Positions 8,164 through 16,118 of a stretch of 40,677 bases of DNA are shown piece by piece. Made by a program: the position numbers and the translations under genes. Every line of letters begins with the position of its first letter. The first letter of the stretch is position 1. The stretch is from [Leptolyngbya] sp. JSC-1 (GTDB taxonomy: Bacteria > Cyanobacteriota > Cyanobacteriia > Elainellales > Elainellaceae), in contig KL662191.1 in the NCBI GenBank assembly GCA_000733415.1, positions 5,044,119 to 5,084,795 on the forward strand. Reading direction: 5' to 3'. Under the pieces are notes generated by a model. It saw only the letters and a list, made by a program, of their open reading frames with translations, ran no database searches and was not told the DNA's origin.

Positions 8164-9101
8164 TCACCAACGTCCTGCCCTTTGAGCGAGCGTTGGGCGG
8201 TTTGGGTGAGGTGCTGCACCGTGGTCGTGTCGGGAAAAGCATGCGGGGTTTGCATCAACAGCCACAGCAAATACTCAATATTGCCTGCCGGACCGGGTAG
8301 GGGTGACCAGGTTAACCCACCGAACTGCCAGCCCAGTGACTGGGCTGCTGCACACACCTGCAAAATTGCATCGGTTTGGGCTTTGGCATCGCGCACAACG
8401 CCTTTTTTGCCTATCCTTTCCCGGCCCACTTCAAACTGGGGTTTGACCAGCAGCACCACTTCCCGTGGCGGTTGCAGCAGACTCCAGAGGGTGGGCAAGA
8501 TTTTGGTCAAGGAAATGAACGATACATCTACCACGCCTAAATCAGGACGAGGATGGTCGGGGCTATACAAATCCTCTGCGGTCAAATAGCGGATATTGGT
8601 GCGTTCTCGTAAAATCACGCGCGGGTCTTGCCGCAGCTTCCAGGCAACTTGGCCGTAGCCCACATCAATGCCGTAAACCAGTTTGGCTCCAGCTTGCAGC
8701 AAACAGTCGGTAAACCCTCCAGTTGAGATCCCGCCATCTAATCCTATGCGTCCATCGACGGTAATGGAGAACTCCTGCAGCGCCCTGGCTAGCTTTTCCC
8801 CACCCCGCGACACATAGGGCGACCGCGCCTTCACTTCAATTTCCAACGCCGGGTCTACTTCGGTGCCCGGTTTGTCAATCACTTGTCGATTCACCATCAC
8901 TTCTCCAGCCCGAATCAGCCGCTGGGCCTGCTGGCGGGACTCACAGAGGTTGCGTTCAACCAGAAGAGCGTCTAGACGTTGTTTCAAAGTCAGCTTCAAC
9001 CAAAACTTCAACCAAAACTTCAAACAGGCGGAAATTGGAGCAGTCCACCGTTTCTCAGCGGCGCTCTTACTATGGTAAAGGTAAGCGAGGACAGGGAACA
9101 T
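8157..9101 (-). CDS. tlyA: TlyA-family rRNA 2'-O-methyltransferase (S4 + FtsJ-like)
   Basis: Predicted to methylate the 2'-OH of rRNA cytidines (hemolysin TlyA family). The S4 RNA-binding domain is recognisable (QRLDALLVERNLCESRQQA, then AGEVMVN), followed by a Rossmann-type methyltransferase: LDGGISTGGFTDCLL (SAM motif I, normally LDVGAST), GIDVGYGQVAWKLR, VVDVSFISL and LLVKPQFE. The start is uncertain. The only ATG, at 9101, shares a CATG with the start of the divergent rlmD, and the first ~38 residues (FWLKFWLK repeats, from a 12-bp DNA repeat at 8994-9025) have no counterpart in the family. A TTG at 8987 would give the usual beginning (M)KQRLDALL. The family call is firm; the 5' end is not. 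Confidence 0.88.
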   Translation of the reverse strand: MFPVLAYLYHSKSAAEKRWTAPISACLKFWLKFWLKLTLKQRLDALLVERNLCESRQQAQRLIRAGEVMVNRQVIDKPGTEVDPALEIEVKARSPYVSRGGEKLARALQEFSITVDGRIGLDGGISTGGFTDCLLQAGAKLVYGIDVGYGQVAWKLRQDPRVILRERTNIRYLTAEDLYSPDHPRPDLGVVDVSFISLTKILPTLWSLLQPPREVVLLVKPQFEVGRERIGKKGVVRDAKAQTDAILQVCAAAQSLGWQFGGLTWSPLPGPAGNIEYLLWLLMQTPHAFPDTTTVQHLTQTAQRSLKGQDVGEG

Positions 9102-10638
9102 GGGTCAGTTCACCGAAGACAAAACGCTAGAAGCAGATGGAGTGTGGCAGCAGGGGCAGCTCCTAAAGGTCACGATTGTTGATTTAAACCACAATGGCGA
9201 AGGTGTTGGGCGCTGGCAGGGACGAGTCGTATTTGTGCCAGACACAGTTCCGGGCGAGCGGGTGTTGGTGCGGCTGGTGCGAGTCAAACCCCAATATGCC
9301 CAGGGCAAACTGCATGAACTATTAGAACCCTCTCCGCATCGGGTGCGACCCAGCTGCATCGTGGCAGACAAGTGTGGCGGCTGTCAGTGGCAACATGTGG
9401 ACTATGGGCAGCAGCTCGCCGCTAAACGTAATTTGGTGATTCAAGACCTAGAGCGAATTGGCGGCTTCAGTCAGCCGGTAGTGGAACCCGTTTTAGCCGT
9501 GGCGGATCCGTTGGGGTATCGCAACAAGGCAACCTATCCGATTAAGGCGACCCAGTCTGTCAAAGCAGCCAGTCAGGTGACAAACTCTAAGACGAACTCT
9601 AAACCAGCCAGAGCAGTAGTATCATCGCGGCGCAGCAGTCAGTTACCCCGTCCAGTTCTCAAAGCCCAGTTGCCCCAGCCCAGCCCTAGTGCTCAAGTTC
9701 AGGCAGGCTATTACCAAAAGGGCAGCCATCAGTTAATCAATCTGAATCAGTGTCCGATTCAAGATCCGCGACTGAATCCGTTTTTGGCTGAAATTAAACA
9801 GGACATTCAGCAGCAGGGATGGTCCGTCTACGATGAAACCACTCACCAAGGCGAGGTGCGCCATTTAGGATTGCGGATTGGCCGACGCACAGGCGAGGTC
9901 TTATTGACGCTGGTTGTCCGTAGCGGTGATTTACCCAATCTGACACAACAGGCTCAAACCTGGATGCAGCGCTATCCAGAACTGGTGGGCGTTTGTCTCA
10001 ACGTCAATCCGCACCGCACCAACACCATCTTCGGTTCAGAAACCCGCTGCTTAGCTGGTCGCCCTTACTTGCGTGAAATTTTTGCCGAACTGGAGTTCCA
10101 GATTCAGCCTACAACGTTTTTTCAGGTCAATACAGAACAAGCCGAAGCGCTAGTAGAGGTGATTCAGACAACGCTAGAACTAACTGGCTATGAAATCCTA
10201 GTGGATGCTTACTGTGGTGTTGGTACGATGACGTTGCCGTTAGCCAACCGAGTGCGGCAGGTGATTGGAATTGAAATTCAGCCAGAAGCGATTGAACAGG
10301 CCAAGCGAAATGCAGAAGTAAACAAAATTAACAACGCCATCTTTTATGTTGGTAAAGCCGAAGAGTTACTGCCTGAGCTGCCGCTCCAGTCAACGATGGC
10401 GATACCCGATATTGTACTGCTGGATCCGCCCCGAAAAGGATGCGAACCAGCCGTGATCGAAGCTTTGCTGCACCTGCGTCCGAAACAGATTGTTTACGTT
10501 AGCTGTAATCCAGCAACCCTAGCCCGCGATCTAAAACAGTTAAGCCAAACCTATCAACTGAGGCGAACACAGCCGGTTGATTTCTTTCCACAAACTGCCC
10601 ATGTGGAATGTGCTGCATTTCTGTCGCTGCCAAGTTAG
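9100..10638 (+). CDS. rlmD: 23S rRNA (uracil-C5)-methyltransferase, RlmD/RumA type
   Basis: Methylates C5 of a 23S rRNA uridine with SAM. An N-terminal TRAM domain (~20-78) precedes an Fe-S cysteine set (C86, C92, C95 in CIVADKCGGCQWQH, with a fourth Cys expected in the NQCPIQD segment). The C-terminal methyltransferase shows DAYCGVGTMTLPLA (SAM site), LLDPPRKG and VSCNPATLARDL, where the Cys is the nucleophile. At 512 residues it is longer than E. coli RlmD because of a low-complexity Ser/Lys/Pro/Gln insertion at ~150-205. GAGGAC lies a suitable distance upstream of the start. Whether it is strictly RlmD or the RlmCD type cannot be told from sequence alone. Confidence 0.93.
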   Translation: MGQFTEDKTLEADGVWQQGQLLKVTIVDLNHNGEGVGRWQGRVVFVPDTVPGERVLVRLVRVKPQYAQGKLHELLEPSPHRVRPSCIVADKCGGCQWQHVDYGQQLAAKRNLVIQDLERIGGFSQPVVEPVLAVADPLGYRNKATYPIKATQSVKAASQVTNSKTNSKPARAVVSSRRSSQLPRPVLKAQLPQPSPSAQVQAGYYQKGSHQLINLNQCPIQDPRLNPFLAEIKQDIQQQGWSVYDETTHQGEVRHLGLRIGRRTGEVLLTLVVRSGDLPNLTQQAQTWMQRYPELVGVCLNVNPHRTNTIFGSETRCLAGRPYLREIFAELEFQIQPTTFFQVNTEQAEALVEVIQTTLELTGYEILVDAYCGVGTMTLPLANRVRQVIGIEIQPEAIEQAKRNAEVNKINNAIFYVGKAEELLPELPLQSTMAIPDIVLLDPPRKGCEPAVIEALLHLRPKQIVYVSCNPATLARDLKQLSQTYQLRRTQPVDFFPQTAHVECAAFLSLPS

Positions 10639-10863
10639 AGAAGTCTTGTTTGGCAGTTCAGAAATGATTCCATCTTGAACAGAAACAAGTTTTCTCAAAC
10701 TTAAAACAATTTTGATTGCGGAATCTTACGATACCAGGATGTTAAGCACGCAAACGTTAATAATCCTTCCAAGTGAGGAACCCTAACGGGTGATGCCAAT
10801 TGAGGCCAGATTTGTCACGATCAAACTAAATCAGCTACCACCCTGAAATTTACGAGGTCAATC
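10639..10863. promoter_or_regulatory. Leader region of the 45-aa peptide gene
   Basis: A 225-base AT-richer spacer between rlmD and the small membrane peptide gene. It must contain that gene's promoter, because the peptide has its own terminator. No single -10/-35 pair is clear enough to name. A GAGGT ribosome site lies just before the ATG at 10864. Confidence 0.35.
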
Positions 10864-11001
10864 ATGCTATCCAACCTGCTTGGAATCCCAGATTCTGCTC
10901 TAACCATTGCAGCAATCAGCATCGTTTTGTGTCCAACGCTCTGCGGTGTATTGGCTTATCAGGTCAGCCGCACTTACCAAACGCTACGTAACGCGAACTA
11001 G
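10864..11001 (+). CDS. 45-residue single-span membrane peptide
   Basis: A short gene encoding a 45-residue protein that begins MLSNLLGIPDSAL. It continues with one hydrophobic span (~12-33, including SIVLCPTLCGVLAY) and ends with a polar, basic tail (SRTYQTLRNAN). Support for a real gene is a GAGGT ribosome site 5-6 bases upstream, a clean stop, and a strong intrinsic terminator 25 bases downstream. Its size and one-helix layout resemble the small subunits of cyanobacterial photosystems, cytochrome b6f or NDH-1. It does not match a sequence I can recall with certainty, so no symbol is given. The function is unknown. Confidence 0.72.
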   Translation: MLSNLLGIPDSALTIAAISIVLCPTLCGVLAYQVSRTYQTLRNAN

Positions 11002-11026
11002 ATTATTCGACCTATGAATGCATCGG

Positions 11027-11071
11027 AAGCGGACTGCTTGGAACTTAACCTATCCTTCAGTCCGCTTTTTT
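11027..11071 (+). terminator. Intrinsic terminator after the 45-aa peptide gene
   Basis: A perfect 10-base stem (AAGCGGACTG paired with CAGTCCGCTT) with a ~21-base loop is followed directly by a T-run. It terminates the small peptide gene. There is no T-run on the other side, so it is unlikely to serve folC, which ends at 11088 from the opposite direction. Confidence 0.85.
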
Positions 11072-11087
11072 CATGCTTTGGAGTATC

Positions 11088-12398
11088 CTATCCACCCCGC
11101 TGCAATTGGAAGAAGTGACCAATCAAATAGAGAGAACCACAGAGTACGAGAGTTCCTCCCTTCGTTTGAGTCTGAATTGCCGCGTCTTCCAGCGCTAGCA
11201 TCACATTGTCATAAACCGTGCAGGCAGCTAGATTGGAGCACACGGTTGTCGCTAAGGTTTGCAACTGAGACAAATCAACCGGAATGTGATCGGGAACGGG
11301 CACCAGGTACAGCCAATCGTTTGGACGCAACAGCGCTTGGAACACATCGGCGTGATCTTTATTGCCAATCATGCCCATGACAAAGTGAATCGGCTGACTC
11401 TGAGTTTGATCCAGGTAAGCCCGCAGCATAGCGGCTCCGGCTGGATTGTGCGCTCCGTCAATCAACAGACGATGACCCCGCCACTCGAACCACTGCAATC
11501 GTCCGGGCCACTGGGTTTTTGCCATCCCCTGCACAATTTGCTGATGATCGATTTGCCATCCCTGTTGCTGCAGGATTTGCAGCGCCGCGACGGCCAGAGC
11601 CGAGTTGATGCGTTGGTGAGCACCCAATAGCGGCAGAGGGTATTGCAAACCTACCAACATCAGACCTGAGCCAGGTTCAGAACCAGTTCCGACGAATTCT
11701 GCCCAACCATTGCCCAGATCGCGGGACGGCTGCACCCAAAATGCCGGACAGTGGAGTTCGGTCAATCGCTGTTGCAGAACCTTCACAGCTTCGGGGGGTT
11801 GGGGTGCAATCACGGCTGGACAATTTGGCTTCAGGATACCGGCCTTTTCGCGACTGATGTCAGCTAGGGTGGGGCCGAGCCGCTGCCAGTGTTCCCGACT
11901 GAGGGAGGTGATAATACTGACCAACGGACGGTCGCAGACATTAGTAGCATCGAGCCGCCCTCCCAATCCCACTTCGATGACGGCAATATCTACCTGCTGC
12001 TGAGCAAAGTGGAGCCAAGCTGCCGCCGTGATCACCTCAAACTGGGTCGGAGACGGATGGTTGGGATCAATCGCGGCTAGAACTTGCAGCAGAATTTGAT
12101 GGAGCTGCGTGGCAGGAATTTCCTGCTGGTTAAGGCAAATTCGCTCACACCAGCTGACCAGATGAGGAGAGGTGTATCGCCCCACCCGATAGCCTGCCTG
12201 ATCCAGCACTGCCGATAGATAGGCACAAACCGACCCCTTGCCGTTACTGCCTGCCACATGCACAATCGGCACCTGCCGTTCTGGATGACCCAATGCCGCC
12301 AGCAGCCGTTCAATACGCTCTAACCCCAACTCGACCCCAAAGTGGGTGAAGCGATCCAGCAGGGCGTTGATTTCGAGCAGGGTTTGGTCGTGGGTCAT
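11088..12398 (-). CDS. folC: Folylpolyglutamate/dihydrofolate synthase
   Basis: Adds L-glutamate to dihydropteroate and/or to tetrahydrofolate, using ATP. The Mur-ligase-type P-loop HVAGSNGKGS lies at 48-56 and is followed by TSPHLVSWCERI (the folate-binding/omega-loop region). VIEVGLGGRLDATNV and LLIDGAHNPAGA are the other family motifs. At 436 residues the length is normal. It stands alone on the minus strand, convergent with the 45-aa peptide gene. A 14-bp tandem duplication (GTTAGACAAATTGA unit) lies just upstream of the start at 12401-12428. Confidence 0.95.
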   Translation of the reverse strand: MTHDQTLLEINALLDRFTHFGVELGLERIERLLAALGHPERQVPIVHVAGSNGKGSVCAYLSAVLDQAGYRVGRYTSPHLVSWCERICLNQQEIPATQLHQILLQVLAAIDPNHPSPTQFEVITAAAWLHFAQQQVDIAVIEVGLGGRLDATNVCDRPLVSIITSLSREHWQRLGPTLADISREKAGILKPNCPAVIAPQPPEAVKVLQQRLTELHCPAFWVQPSRDLGNGWAEFVGTGSEPGSGLMLVGLQYPLPLLGAHQRINSALAVAALQILQQQGWQIDHQQIVQGMAKTQWPGRLQWFEWRGHRLLIDGAHNPAGAAMLRAYLDQTQSQPIHFVMGMIGNKDHADVFQALLRPNDWLYLVPVPDHIPVDLSQLQTLATTVCSNLAACTVYDNVMLALEDAAIQTQTKGGTLVLCGSLYLIGHFFQLQRGG

Positions 12399-12461
12399 GG
12401 GTTAGACAAATTGAGTTAGACAAATTAGGTATAGAGATCAAACAAGATCAACCCATCAGCT

Positions 12462-13046
12462 TCAGGATCTTAGCGCCGATCGGCATTTTCTACGGAGAAA
12501 CCGATCGATGCGGGGAGCCGTTAGGTACAGCAGCAGCAGCACATTCAACCCAATCTCGAACTGTTGAAACTCTCTGCCGTAGTAGCGATCATCCCAATAG
12601 CTGACGGGACTGGAAAAGCGAGTCGTCCAGTCGAGTGGGAAAAACAGCAGGGGGCCGTCATCTGCATGGGTGAAAATATCGATGGTCGCATGGAGACCGC
12701 AGGCCAGCAGAAACCAGAACAGCCAACGCGAGCGCGAGCCAATGTTGCGACGGGTGCGCCAAACCAGCCCAATCCCAGTGAGCAGAATTAGGGGTGCATG
12801 CAAAAAGTTGTGAGCCGCGATCCAAATTGGATCATGAAAATAGAGGTGGTCAAACATCCAGTTTGCGGTGGCCGCCGCACTCCAGCCCAGCATGAAGCGG
12901 TAGTAGACGATGCCCGCAATCGATAGGATCCACAGCGGCAGGTCAGGAGCCACCGAACCCAGCAGAAATGCACTTTTGACGATAGGCACTCTGGGCAGCG
13001 CTTTGTCGAGGACCGCGGTCATCAAGAAATGGGAAGGCGTATTCAT
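12462..13046 (-). CDS. YdjM/DUF457-like membrane-bound hydrolase-like protein
   Basis: About 194 residues, with several hydrophobic spans. Starting at the internal ATG, the sequence begins MNTPSHFLMTAVL. The later motifs GSVAPDLPLW, HDPIWIAAHNFLHAP and ACGLHATIDIFTHADDGP supply the scattered His/Asp residues typical of the YdjM-type 'membrane-bound metal-dependent hydrolase' family. The open frame continues to an ATG at 13085, but those 13 extra codons come from a degenerate 13-14 bp tandem repeat (GTGACAAACTGG-like units, 13053-13105), so the later start is preferred. No experimental function is known for the family. It is divergent from pstC. Confidence 0.7.
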   Translation of the reverse strand: MNTPSHFLMTAVLDKALPRVPIVKSAFLLGSVAPDLPLWILSIAGIVYYRFMLGWSAAATANWMFDHLYFHDPIWIAAHNFLHAPLILLTGIGLVWRTRRNIGSRSRWLFWFLLACGLHATIDIFTHADDGPLLFFPLDWTTRFSSPVSYWDDRYYGREFQQFEIGLNVLLLLYLTAPRIDRFLRRKCRSALRS

Positions 13047-13154
13047 ACAAAAGGTGACAAACTGGGTGGCAAAGTTAGGTGGCAAAATCAGGTGACAAAA
13101 CTAGGCCGCAATTGAGGCAGCAAACTGGGACAAAACCGAGCAAAAAACGATTTC

Positions 13155-13187
13155 GTTAATCTGCTCTTTAAGTTGAGATTTTAGGTT
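13155..13187 (+). promoter_or_regulatory. Degenerate Pho-box-like repeats before pstC
   Basis: GTTAATCT (13155), TTTAAGTT (13167) and TTTTAGGT (13179) occur at 12-base steps about 45 bases before pstC. The cyanobacterial Pho box is tandem PyTTAAPyPy(T/A) octamers, usually with three-base spacers (11-base step). The first two units match seven of eight positions and the third is poor, with the spacing one base too long. Phosphate control of the cluster is expected from its content; this site is only a candidate. Confidence 0.28.
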
Positions 13188-13226
13188 GGTATACAGGCTT
13201 ACACGCTAATCCCGATCTTAAAACGA

Positions 13227-14186
13227 ATGAGTGAAAACTTGGTTTCCCTAAAGCACTCCACCTCCACCCGCTGGCGACCCAAACGATCGCTGAGCAAATG
13301 GTTTGAACAAATCGCCAAAGTTGTTTTCGGCAGCTTCGCCCTGATTTCTATTGCCACTACTGCCGGGATCATTCTGTCGCTGATTTTTGAAACCATCGAG
13401 TTTTTCAAAGTCGTTCCCATCTGGCAATTCCTGACCGACACCGAATGGACACCGCTGTTCGCCAATCCGCAGTACGGCATTTTGGTCCTGATTAGTGCCA
13501 CACTGCTAACTGCCGTGATTGCTCTCTCGGTCGCCATTCCGCTGGGATTGATGGCTGCCATTTATTTGAGTGAATATGCACCGACCCGTTTACGTCGTTG
13601 GTTAAAGCCCGCCCTGGAAGTTCTGGCTGGTGTTCCCACTGTCGTATATGGCTATTTCGCGCTCTTATTCATCACGCCTATATTGCAAACTTTCATTCCA
13701 GGCTTGGAAACCTTTAACGCCCTCAGTGCCGGACTGATTATGGGCATTGCCATTTTGCCCACCATTGCTTCCCTGAGTGAAGACGCCATCTATGCCGTGC
13801 CCCAGAGTTTGCGACAGGGAGCCTACGCCTTGGGAGCCATGAAGCGAGAAACGGTACAAAACGTTATCCTTCCGGCTGCTTTGTCAGGCATTGTGGCCTC
13901 CTGCATTTTGGCCGTGGCCCGTGCCGTCGGAGAAACCATGATTGTAACGATTGCCGCCGGCCAAAACCCCCGCCCAATCACACCCGATCTGAGTTTTCTC
14001 GACCCCCGCCTGGCTGTCCAAACCATGACTGCCTTTATTGTGCAAGTCAGTTTGGGAGATGCCCCAGTCAATTCGATTGAGTACCAAACTATCTTTGCTG
14101 TGGGAATGACCTTGTTCTTGATCACGCTAGGTTTGAATATTTTCAGCTTTTGGTTCGTCAACCGCTTTCGGGAGAAATACGAATGA
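13227..14186 (+). CDS. pstC: Phosphate ABC transporter permease PstC
   Basis: Inner-membrane subunit of the high-affinity phosphate importer PstSCAB. The 319-residue chain has about six hydrophobic spans. It carries the permease EAA-type loop in QGAYALGAMKRETVQNVILPAALSGIVA (split here around residues 197-224), with ARAVGETM after it, the usual PstC signature. The N-terminal cytoplasmic region and the periplasmic loop (NPQYGILV) are also typical. It is first in a run of pstC-pstA-pstB. The binding protein gene pstS, which usually precedes it, is missing here and the neighbour is a divergent membrane protein. A weak Pho-box-like element lies upstream. Confidence 0.95.
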   Translation: MSENLVSLKHSTSTRWRPKRSLSKWFEQIAKVVFGSFALISIATTAGIILSLIFETIEFFKVVPIWQFLTDTEWTPLFANPQYGILVLISATLLTAVIALSVAIPLGLMAAIYLSEYAPTRLRRWLKPALEVLAGVPTVVYGYFALLFITPILQTFIPGLETFNALSAGLIMGIAILPTIASLSEDAIYAVPQSLRQGAYALGAMKRETVQNVILPAALSGIVASCILAVARAVGETMIVTIAAGQNPRPITPDLSFLDPRLAVQTMTAFIVQVSLGDAPVNSIEYQTIFAVGMTLFLITLGLNIFSFWFVNRFREKYE

Positions 14187-15124
14187 CGCAGAATCGCCTA
14201 CCTACCGTGTTGCCCCTCTCATCGGATTCAAACAACTTCCAATCCGATCTATCGGGCCGCTATCGCCTGGATCGCCTGTTTGCGACAGCGGCACTGATTG
14301 CTACGGTGACAGCCTTGCTGGTGCTGCTACTGCTGCTGGTCGATGTGCTAATCGATGGCTTACCTCGGCTCGACTGGCAGTTTCTCACCAGCTATCCTTC
14401 CCGGCGTCCGGCCCAAGCCGGCATCCTGTCGCCCCTCGTCGGTACGATCTGGTTACTGGTATTAACGGCCCTAATTGCGGTTCCGATCGGCGTCGGTGCC
14501 GGCATCTTTCTGGAAGAGTTTGCGGCCGAAACGCAACTCGCCAAGCTAATTGAAATCAACATTGGTAACCTGGCCGCTGTACCGTCAATTATCTACGGAC
14601 TTTTGGCCCTACAGGTATTTGTGCGGCTAATGGAGCCGATCACCGGCGGGCGCAGTGTTTTGTCTGGCGGGTTGACTCTATCTCTGCTGGTTTTGCCAAT
14701 CATCATCGTTGCCACTCGCGAAGCCCTGCGAGCCGTACCCAGCAGCATTCGAGAAGCAGGTTACGCCTTGGGAACCACCCGCTGGCAGGTCGTGCGCGAT
14801 CACGTCTTACCAATGGCGTTTCCCGGCATTCTCACCGGTACGATTCTGGCCCTCTCCCGCGCCATCGGCGAAACCGCTTCCTTGATCACCATTGGTGCAC
14901 TCACCTTCATTGCCTTTTTACCACCACTAATCCCAATCACTGAAGGACTCCGCTCCCCCTTCACCGCCCTACCGATTCAGACCTACAACTGGATTTCCCG
15001 GCCCCAACCTGAATTTCACCAAAATGCGGCGGCGGCCATTATTGTTCTACTGGTCGTGCTGATGCTGATGAACACCACCGCTGTTTATTTGCGTAACCGC
15101 AGTCAACAAAATCGCAATTATTAG
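14183..15124 (+). CDS. pstA: Phosphate ABC transporter permease PstA
   Basis: Second membrane subunit of the phosphate importer, about 313 residues. The start is set at the ATG that overlaps the pstC stop as ATGA and has GGAGAA just upstream. The open frame reaches back to 14150 inside pstC, but that part has no ribosome site. The EAA-type motif is EAGYALGTTRWQVVRDHVLP, with SRAIGETASL after it, typical of PstA. The ATGA overlap implies translational coupling with pstC. An STRR-containing spacer of 123 bases separates it from pstB. Confidence 0.95.
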   Translation: MTQNRLPTVLPLSSDSNNFQSDLSGRYRLDRLFATAALIATVTALLVLLLLLVDVLIDGLPRLDWQFLTSYPSRRPAQAGILSPLVGTIWLLVLTALIAVPIGVGAGIFLEEFAAETQLAKLIEINIGNLAAVPSIIYGLLALQVFVRLMEPITGGRSVLSGGLTLSLLVLPIIIVATREALRAVPSSIREAGYALGTTRWQVVRDHVLPMAFPGILTGTILALSRAIGETASLITIGALTFIAFLPPLIPITEGLRSPFTALPIQTYNWISRPQPEFHQNAAAAIIVLLVVLMLMNTTAVYLRNRSQQNRNY

Positions 15125-15247
15125 TCAGAAGTCAGAAGCTGGGAGTCAGGAGTCAGAAGAAATTCTTCCCCATCTTCCCCATCTCCCTCATCTTCCCTCG
15201 TTCGGCGAGGCTCACGAGCCGCATCTTCCCTATCCCCTTCCTCAACT
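15125..15247. repeat. STRR-type repeats between pstA and pstB
   Basis: Right after the pstA stop, GTCAGAA units and near copies occur in tandem (GTCAGAAGTCAGAAG, then GGAGTCAGGAGTCAGAAG). A run of CTTCCCCAT/CTTCCCTC units follows, and then a small element (CGTTCGGCGAGGCTCACGAG) that is common between cyanobacterial genes. The spacer lacks a good ribosome site directly before pstB, which is not rare in cyanobacteria. Confidence 0.6.
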
Positions 15248-16057
15248 ATGACCTTCACCCTAACCTCTCCCAACACCGCAACTGATATTGTGCTTCAAGT
15301 GGAGAACTTGTCAGTTTACTATCGTTCGTTTTTAGCATTACGAGACGTGCATCTCGACATTCCTGCCCAGCAGGTAACGGCATTTATTGGGCCATCGGGC
15401 TGTGGTAAAAGTACTTTGCTGCGCTGCTTCAACCGGATGAACGATTTGATTTCGGGAGCGCGAATTGTTGGCAAGATTAACTATCGTGGCTTCGATCTCT
15501 ATCATTCCAGCGTTGACCCCGTTGATGTGCGACGACAGATTGGCATGGTGTTTCAAAAACCCAATCCGTTTCCCAAATCGATCTACGAAAATATTGCCTA
15601 TGCGATTCGGATTAACGGCTATCAAGGTGACGTTGATGAGTTGGTTGAACAATCGCTGCACGATGCGGCCCTGTGGGATGAAGTGAAAGATAAACTGGCA
15701 GAAAATGCCCTTTCCCTCTCTGGTGGTCAGCAGCAGCGACTTTGTATTGCTCGTGCTCTGGCGATTGAACCGGACGTGATTTTAATGGACGAACCCTGCT
15801 CAGCCCTCGACCCGATTTCTACGGCCCGCATCGAAGATCTGATCAAAACCCTGCAACAGCGCTACACAATTATCATCGTCACCCACAACATGCAGCAAGC
15901 TTCCCGCGTGTCACAAATGACGGCCTTCTTCAATACTGCCATCAGCGACACCGGGGAACGCTCCGGTTACTTAGCCGAATACGGCCCCACCGAGCAGATC
16001 TTTTCCCACCCCACCCAGCCAGCGACCCAGGACTATATCAGCGGACGATTTGGTTGA
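15248..16057 (+). CDS. pstB: Phosphate ABC transporter ATPase PstB
   Basis: ATPase subunit that powers phosphate uptake at the cytoplasmic membrane. Walker A is GPSGCGKST (48-56), the Q-loop lies in GMVFQKPNPFP, the ABC signature is LSGGQQQR, Walker B is VILMDEPCSALD, and the switch His is in IIVTHNMQQASRVS. The C-terminal DYISGRFG is typical of PstB. The 269 residues are full length. It follows pstA and is followed after 61 bases by the metallophosphoesterase on the same strand, so all four genes could be co-regulated by phosphate. Confidence 0.96.
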   Translation: MTFTLTSPNTATDIVLQVENLSVYYRSFLALRDVHLDIPAQQVTAFIGPSGCGKSTLLRCFNRMNDLISGARIVGKINYRGFDLYHSSVDPVDVRRQIGMVFQKPNPFPKSIYENIAYAIRINGYQGDVDELVEQSLHDAALWDEVKDKLAENALSLSGGQQQRLCIARALAIEPDVILMDEPCSALDPISTARIEDLIKTLQQRYTIIIVTHNMQQASRVSQMTAFFNTAISDTGERSGYLAEYGPTEQIFSHPTQPATQDYISGRFG

Positions 16058-16118
16058 GATTCTGGTATCGTATGCCTGTAGTCAGTTAGTCCATCACGCC
16101 CGGAGAAGCAAAGACGCC

